A stretch of 64,000 nt of DNA, taken from assembly GCF_036417845.1 (NCBI RefSeq), contig NC_089990.1, positions 4,786,001-4,850,000 on the forward strand, in the 5' to 3' direction. Under the pieces are notes generated by a model. It saw only the letters and a list, made by a program, of their open reading frames with translations. It was not told the origin of the DNA and searched no databases. The position numbers and the translations under genes are program-made. Within the stretch, counting starts at the first letter, position 1. Each line of letters begins with the position of its first letter. Positions 24,801-33,800 of the stretch are shown piece by piece. The DNA is from Apteryx mantelli (Eukaryota > Chordata > Aves > Apterygiformes > Apterygidae).

Positions 24801-27800
24801 TCTGTGTGGAGAATATTGCCATTGTTTCAAGGTTGGTATTACTGTGTTTCCATAAAGATTTTTTTATTATTATGGTCTTAAAAACCAGATGTGGATTAAT
24901 CATTTCCCCACAAAGTCACTAATTCTGGGAGGCTGTTTTCTGTGTGAAGAACACTGCCCGTGTTTCAAGGTCAGTATTATTATGTCCCCAGATAGATCTT
25001 GGGTTTTCTTTTTTTAGTTAATATATCAATGTGGATTAATACTTTCCTTCAAAGCTATTGGCTCTGAGAGGCCTTATCGATGATTCTCCTGGTGTCATGC
25101 AGCATATCACATAAACTGCAGACGCACGGACTAGAGGAAATCGCGTTGTTTGCTTTGTGGGGAGAAGCCCGGCTAAATACCCGGCGCTGCTTATGACAAG
25201 TTGCAAATAACAACTTTATTGCCGTTTCTATATGCTTCATGTCCCAAGCACCTTGCAAGGCAGTTGCACGTTGGAGGCGCTAATTCTGCGTTTGGCTGCT
25301 GCGTTTGTCACTGGCATGTTTCTTACTTATTTATTTATAATGCACGGCTGTGCATGTATTCGTCCAGGTCGTTGTGCTGAGATCCCTCCGCTGATGTGAT
25401 AAAATAGGTTAGATTCTGGCTTGGTAAGGTGAGGTGCCTGTTGTGAAAGAAATAAGTACACTCTATAGCAGTAGTTTGCCTAGCAGTTTGGATTTGATGG
25501 GGAGATTTGTGCGATTGAAAATGAGTAACTACATGCTTTATTCGCTTGTATCCATCCAGGCCCTGTAAAGGGCTATGCAATTGGTCCTGTTTGTCCTCTT
25601 TATCTATCAGAGGAGTTAATGTAGGAACAAGGAAGTTATGGTTCTGATACAATAGGAATTTTACTTGCCAACTTCTACAGGACCAAAAGAGATTGAAGTC
25701 TCACTGGCTGACTGAACATCCATACTATTTTTTTTTTTTTCCCCTCCTCTAGTCTTCGGTTTGCAGCACAAACAACCTTTCAAAACAAGAAGAGTGAATT
25801 TAACTTAAAAGCAAAAGTCTATAGACACAACAAATGCTTTCTGTCTCTGCGCAGATATAACCTTAAGTATAATCTCTGGAATGATGGGTCATGTTTGGCA
25901 GATGTTCCCCAAACTCATGGAACAAAGTCCATTTTAACAAAGGAAGATAGAAGTATTATTGGCACAGAAATACTACTCTGTTGCTTCTCATTTATTGCCA
26001 CAACTAGCTGTTACAATTAGTTCTTTAAACTGGCTGGGTCAGCCCTAGTTTTTGTGCAGTGTTTCCCCCCCCACCCCAAGTGATCAAAACTTCCCACTGA
26101 ACTGTGGGAGAACACCAGTGTTGAACTGACCCTTTAGACTTGGACTTCAGAACTAGCCCAATTTTTCTATGAGCCCAATTCAAACGTTGTGTCAAAAGAA
26201 CCACATTTGAGATGGTCAGTTTGGATCGTATCCTGCATATTATGGCTTTAGCCTTCCCATGTTTTGGTTGCTGCTCATGATTAAAAACAAAAAACAAAAA
26301 AAACCCACCAAAACCAATCTAATCTCCAACCAAAAAAATAGAAAAAAACCCTTCCCCCCAAATAGCCTTTTAAAAGGCAATATTGTAAACAGAATTTCTT
26401 CCCTGTACTTCTCTTGCACTCTCTGACTCCAAGGGGGCAGGATGCAACAGAACAAGGCAGCTATTGAACGATATTCAGATATTAGGAATTTCTTTCACCT
26501 CTTGTCCTAAGCCCACGTGGCAGCCTCCAGAAGGGGGACTCGCAAGTTAGCTTTACTTATATCGGCTGTGCAAAAACTTGTTCCTGGCTTTGTTCTACCT
26601 TGTTCTCACACATTGGTTTTGCCTGGGCCCTGTCTTCTGTCATCAGCCTTCATTGATCATAGTCTGTGCAAATGTGTAAGTGATTCAGAATCTGGGAGTC
26701 AATGAGCCAATATATTGCAGCAGACTCTGTTTTTTGCATGCTGTAGGAAAAAAGTCATTGTGCGAGGTCTCTACCCAGGGAAGTGTCTCTCTGTACTTGT
26801 AAGAACTTCTCAGTCTGCAAGGTAATGAAATAATTTCAGGGGATTCTGCTGCCACTTGAAGGACACGTTAAGTTCTCTGAAGGCCATTCACTTTTTCAAC
26901 CTGTGTTTGGTGTAGTTAAGACATTGCCTTTCTCCCTTTCCTAGGAGTGGGCATCACGATGGTCATCATCTCAACATTTGTGTCGATCTATTACAACGTT
27001 ATCATTGCTTATGCACTCTACTACTTATTTGCCTCGTTTCAAAAAGTGCTCCCGTGGTCAGACTGCTTTTTCTGGGCAGATGAGTTCTGCAGCAAAACAA
27101 AAATAGGTACGGTACTTACCAAATACAGCTTTAATATTCCTGTTTTGAACAATTACTCTTTGTGACATTTTCTGGGAAAACTTACAGGAGCAAGATGGCT
27201 ACCCATGGCACAAAAAATCCTTCCTGGAATTTTGTCTCTGAACGCATGGGAGTGGGACTTGCCCATTTCCTTTTCACCAGTTCCAGGTCCTTGTGAAATC
27301 TATAGAGAGCTGGGGTGAAGCCTCCTTGTTGGTCACCATTTTTCTCCTTTAAAATCTAAGGTTTCTTCTAACGCATACAATCCCCAGAAACACCGCCTTC
27401 CCATTTCATCAGGCTTCAAGGCAATGCAAATACCTTCCTTATATAAAATTAGAGTACTCCTATAGCTTTTATCTGGGGTTCTTCCATTACCTTTTTTGCC
27501 TGCCCACTGGCTGTGGTAGTCTGAGCACCAGTGGGGCATTGCTATTGTGCTTTATTAACTCTTCAGAACATGTCTCCATGCTATTGCTCTTGATGTTTGG
27601 CAGCATGTGTGCTGCCAAACACTTGTTATCTCACCAGGGTCCATATCAGACTAATATAAGGAAAAGGTGAAGTTGGTGAGATAACTAGCAGTAATTAGCC
27701 CATTTGGAAATGTGTTGCTGTGCAACCTCTGTTGAGATTGTTAAAATAACAGGGACAAGATAAGGGATTACATTACTTGAAGTGTTAATGTAATTGTAAC

Positions 27801-30800
27801 ACTCTGAAAAGACATTTTCGTATCTAAAGTTAAGATTTATACAACAAGAAGCTGACGCTTTATTTAACAAAAAGCTGCTGCTCTTTTTATGGGCCAAACA
27901 AAAATATTTCAGCCTAAAATTTATAGGTTCTGGAGGAATACAAAACTGAACTGAAGCAGTTACACCGAAATAGTCTGACTAGACTTTCTCAGTAAATGCT
28001 GATATAGTGCTCTTTACTGTTGAGAATGGATCATATTTATTGTATGTTCTAGCAAAACAGAAAAAAGTAAGGAAAACTTTCAAGAGATCTAATAATATGA
28101 AGTTGCTAGAGAATGACCTGTATGTAACATTGGTTTGGGACAAAGGTTTTCATAGAATAGCCAAAGCTAACATCTTTAACCATAGTCACGTCTGCTTTTT
28201 GCAAGTATCCTTTATCTTTGCAGTAAGTAAAGGTGGTGCTGAGCACACCGGATTCCTGATGTTTGAATTTACTAAGTAACACAGTCACAGCTGCAAGTGC
28301 TAGTTCAGGTTTGTTTCTAAATGTTGTTACTTTAGTAGCAAAACTAAAGCTATCACTGTTTAGAAAGCTATCTGCTAAAGTAGGATTGTTGGGTTGGTTT
28401 GTTTGTTTGTTTGTTTTAATCGCTGCATGTTAACAGTCCACTGCCTCTTTCTTTTTCTTTCTCTCTTTCAGTGAGTGACTGCAATGCAACCTTAAATGGT
28501 GAAATCATTCATGCAAACTACTCTTACATCACAAGCAACAATCTCACATGTATCAATGACACCATTACCTATAAACCAGTGCAATTTCCCAGTGAGCAAT
28601 ACTGGAAGTAAGTGTACATAAATAGAAATTGCTAAAGTGTATTTGTTTTGCATTGTGGTTTTTGAATGAATCCCTCATTTTTGTCTTATCTTACCTTCTG
28701 GAAACAGTCTAATTCAGGAGCATGGGCATGCAAATCTGTGCAGAAGGAACTTAAAATTTAACTGATAAGTCTCAGCCCTTAAAAAATAAAGCATGAATCA
28801 CAGGGGAGCAAATGAGTCAACCTGTAGCAAACTAAAAAATAATCCAGCTAAAGAAGTCCTCTCCTCTGGAGTCCCACTAGGGACTACTTAGCATCTCTAT
28901 GTACGGTACATATTGTTTCATGAGTTACTGTGTAAAATACGTTCAACCTATTCTGAATCCTGGCCTTTTGTGAAACTGCAATCTCTTTAGCCACCTGACT
29001 TGTATCTGCCTCATGTTCCTTGGGTTCCTGGGAGCTGATTCTCCTCCTTGCTGGCTCTTCTCCTGCCATGAGAATTTTATGGTTAACTTGAAAGAACCTA
29101 GGTAGGCATGATGGGAGAAGCATGGAGAATGGAGAGCTGATGGACTTTAAAGGAGAAAAACATGGGGTAAAATATTTTCAACTCTGGTAGCTCAGTTCTA
29201 ACTGTGCACTCACAAAAATTACCTCAGGGTCTCAAAATATCGGCAGAAACCTGCTCCCTCTCCCTCCAGAAGCGGTTAAGAGAAGGAGTGTGTGTTGGTG
29301 TTGCTCTCTTCTCATTGCACTGTTCTGTGTTTCAGTAAAGTGGCTCTTCAGCGCTCGAGTGGGCTGGATGAGACTGGTCACATTGTGTGGTACCTGGCGC
29401 TCTGCCTCCTCCTGTCCTGGATGATTGTTGGAGCTGCATTATTTAAAGGAATAAAATCTTCTGGAAAGGTAAGTCAGGAAGAGCTCATGACAGACTTATG
29501 GCCTGGCCTGATCCTGCCCAGCAGCACTTCCAATGTCGGCTGTAGTTAGGGAAGGTTAGCACGCAGCAGCATGCAGTTCTAACCTGCTACCCTCTGCTGG
29601 ACATAGTATTAGACTTTGTTGCTGCTCTTTACTCATGTTTTATGTGGCAGTTATGAAGCAAATGTGCTGATTACATAGCCAATAGTTAATGCACTGGTCT
29701 CTTCATTCCACCAGGGCTGCCATGCATTTGGGGATCTTGCTGTCACACGAGACATTTAGGCTCAGTTCTGGCAGTCACCTGGCCTGTTATGAAGGACATG
29801 TGCACGTGACTGCGTGCACACACCCTGGGAGCACCTATTAATTATTGGCACCTACAGACTGTTTGAGGTGTTTGGAAAATACAGGTCAAGCCCTGCAAAC
29901 AGAGGTGCATGTGCAGGTTCCTGTTGGATTGTGACATCCTGTTTATACCTGAGATTTCAGACTGCTCACAGGGACCAGGTCTATGGGTGCTTGTTTTCAG
30001 ACTCTGGCTCTGCTGAGCTCTTGATTTCCAGCTGCTCGAGCACAGCTGCCTGGAACTACCCCAGGGTTAGGTAGGCTCCTCTCCAGCCATCAGGCAGGCT
30101 GAATTTCATTCTTTCCTACATGATGCTCTTTTCCTGGTTTAGTTGCTCTCTTAACTCTGTCGTATCTCCACATCTTACTACTTTTGTCTCTGTTGCTGTT
30201 CCTCACCCTTTCTGCCCTTCCCTTCTCATTTAGCCTGCTTTTTTTCCTATGCCTTCTCTCACTGTGCCTTTCTGTGGTTCTTCTCTGCCCTTCTTCCTTT
30301 TCCTCAGTCTAACATTTCTCCTCTTCTCCTTTCTCTTTGGAGCTTTCTGCCCTCCGTCTCAGCACTTCAGGGTGGAGTATCTGTGCTTTCCCAGCCACAG
30401 TTGTTCTGCCACATGGTTCCTCTTACCCTCACATTCTTTGGGTTCCTGGGAAATGGCTCTTCCTGTTGTCACTCCTTTTCTGGCATGAAGGCAGAACTCT
30501 TCCAGGAATAGGTAAGGTAAGACTTGGGTAAGGCTTGGTGTAACCAGCAATATTGGCTCAATTATTTGTCTGCGTAACACTGAAACTAAAAATCCAGAAA
30601 GAATATTATTGAAGGCATCCTGCATGATAATAGCAGAACCCTGCTTCTGGCCTGGATCCTACTGTGCTCGAAACTATATAGACAAACAACAGCAAAATGA
30701 TGTGTGTCTGAGAGAGCTTAAAAGTCCTTGTTCCCAGCAAAGAATGCTTCCAGCATGGCTTTATTCACTTGCATCAGGAGATAATTCCATCCTGATCACC

Positions 30801-33800
30801 TGACTTTGACTGGCTTTAAGCTCTCGTTTGCTAGAAACATTGTCTATCAAGAGACCTCTGAGGTAGCCGAGTCCTTGCTGTGGCAGTAAATCATGTCTGA
30901 AGGCACATTTCTGAAACTGAGCCCTATCGCAAAAGTGGCCAGGTGGCCTGGGCCTTCTGCTTCTGACGGAATGCAGTTCTAGAACCGGCTAATCCACATG
31001 GTTAGCACTTGACACGTGTGTTCACCTCCAGTCTCACTTCCTTGATCAGTCATACTTTTCACTTGAATCCAGCAGCTTTCAGTCTAAATCCTGGTCATTC
31101 CTCGTGCCTGGGAGGGTGTGCTTTCCCTCAGTTTTCAGTGTGTCCCTGCCCTTCTTTTTACAGGTTGTCTACTTCACAGCGCTCTTTCCGTATGTCATCC
31201 TGCTCATCTTGCTGGTGAGAGGTGCCACCCTGGAAGGTGCTCGGGATGGCATTGAATATTACATTGGGAAACAGTCCAACATCACCAAGCTGATGGAGGC
31301 AGAGGTGAGGTGGTGTCAGCTCCAGAAGTGTGACACAATTCCATGGTTATATTGGCTTGCTATTTACAAAAGCCACCATATAGCTCCCTATCTTAAAGAA
31401 GAGCAGCTGCTTCTTTACCCAGTCAGATGCCTCTTTATTTCCTGCTGTGGGATCTGCATCCACAGCTGGGTTCTGGTTTTCCAGCAACTCCCAGCTCTAA
31501 GAAGTTCAAGCCCCTGTCTAGCTACTCTTAATCTAGAAAATTTTACCACCAGTTAGTGGCAACTTCCATGGCGTTGCCTCTAGAGCAGCTCTCTGGAGAC
31601 TTGCTAGAGTTTCATCCAGTGATAAACACATCACCAGGCCTGCTGAGAAAGTTCTCGCTGAGGAGTCAAGCATTGCTCTCATATCAGGTCCACTTGGTTG
31701 GGTTTGCTAATAGCTTCAAGGGACTTTATCAGAAGATTGATGGGACCTCTGAGTTGGAAAGTCAGGCCATGCCTTGCCCAGTAAATTAGCTCAGAAAAGA
31801 AGGCGGACAGGAAGGGCACTTTGTGCAAGGGAAGAAGGAGCCTAGCCTGCATTTTTGTTTAGGCTTATGCCAACATCAGTTCTGTCTGACGAAAAGCAAA
31901 GATTCAATGAGTCTGATCTGTGGTGTTTTATGTGAGCGTGAAGGGCTGCGGCAGAGGCAGCGTTAGTCTGAGCCTGACAGAAGCGATTGGGTCTTCAGGG
32001 TCATAGTGTGGGGACGGTGAGTGGGAGAGCACACACAAGTTTTCATTTCTGCAACTCTATGCTGGTTTTCCTTATACATTGGCACTGTGACAAGATTCAT
32101 ATCTGGACAACCCACATATGTGAATGAATTGAATCTCTCTTTCAAGGTTATCTTGATAAGGCTTAAGTATTCGGCAACAGACACAGGATGTTTCTATGAC
32201 CTTCCCTAGATCACAGAAGATGTTCTTTGTGTTAGAGACAGTAGGGTCACCAGCATGGTATTTTCCACTAACTCTAAAATTTTCATGAAATAAAATTTGG
32301 TATAAAGGCTAAATCTAGAAAAGCCCTGCAGCTTCCATAGAAGGACTTGAATGTTTATGATTTTTACTGTAATTAATAAAATATCTTCCTTGTTCTAATT
32401 ACTGTTAGGTTTGGAAAGACGCAGCCACCCAGATATTCTACTCCTTGTCAGTGGCGTGGGGTGGACTTGTCGCTTTGTCCTCGTACAATAAGTTCCACAA
32501 CAACTGCTACTCGGATGCTATTATAGTTTGTGTAACGAACTGCCTCACCAGCGTATTTGCTGGGTTTGCAATATTCTCTATCTTGGGACATATGGCGTTC
32601 GTGTCGGAGAGACCCGTCTCAGAAGTTGTAGACTCAGGTAGGCTGATCGTTGCACCATCAGTATCCGGACTTACTTTGACTAAAGCCTGACAATAACCTT
32701 TCATTCCACTGCATTGCAGGGTTTGATCTGGCATTTGTTGCCTACCCAGAGGCTCTCTCCAAGTTACCAGTTGCTCCTCTTTGGTCCTTTTTATTTTTCT
32801 TTATGCTTCTGCTCTTGGGCCTTGACTCGCAGTTTGCCACAATAGGTGAGTGGGGGTTTTAAGTAACCCATTGCTTTTCAACTGAAAGTTGCATTTCTTA
32901 GTTGTTCTGCCTTTATTCAAAACCCACGCTTGTTCTCTTGCAGAAACACTTACAACCACCATACAAGATATATACCCTAAACTGATGAAAAAGTTGAGAA
33001 TCCCTGTAACCCTGGGTGTGTGCATATTGCTCTTCTTTCTTGGTCTTATCTGTGTCACTCAGGTAAGACATTAAACTGTTTTTGGCAGTGGGTTTAGTTA
33101 TGCTTCAAATGACGAGTTAGTTTGCTCAGGTTAAAATATCCTTTCTTGGTGTGACAAGAACTTTCCTGCATGTATTTGAGAGAATCTTGAGTTCTATCAA
33201 TACACCTGGACATGCAAATAAGAAGTTACCATGGGAAAGGTTTGAAGAATCTAAGGTTTTCTGTGATTATGTTTTAATATATTTAATATATTATTGAGCT
33301 GAGACGCATTTTTAAATGGAAGACCTATAAATAGCCTGTCAACCATCAACCTGACTTTGCTGCTCAGTTCAGGAAACTGTTTGTGTAATATCAAGAATAC
33401 ATGTACAGAGTGTCTGCAACACTCTGGGAACTGTTACTAGATGTTGATAGAATCTTGTGTTCAGAACCGTTTACCAAAGAGCACCGCTTTTGAGAAATAG
33501 CCTATTCAAGTCATAAAGACCCATTAGATCAAAAACATCTGTAGACAGTTTGACTATTCCTTCTGAAATATGTTTATTAGAAATTTTCAGTACAGCATGT
33601 ACACTTTCTAGAGGCAATTGCTTTTAAGGGTGTAAATTTTCATCATAATGGCTATATCTAGGAACACAGATTTACATAGGTAATTGCACTGAGCATGTAA
33701 AGAAGATAGCCGTGGTGAACAGATGGTTGTATGGTCAAGCAAAGCACGTAGGATGCGAAACGAGATGACAAGGAAACTTGCAAAGGACTTAGCTCATAAG

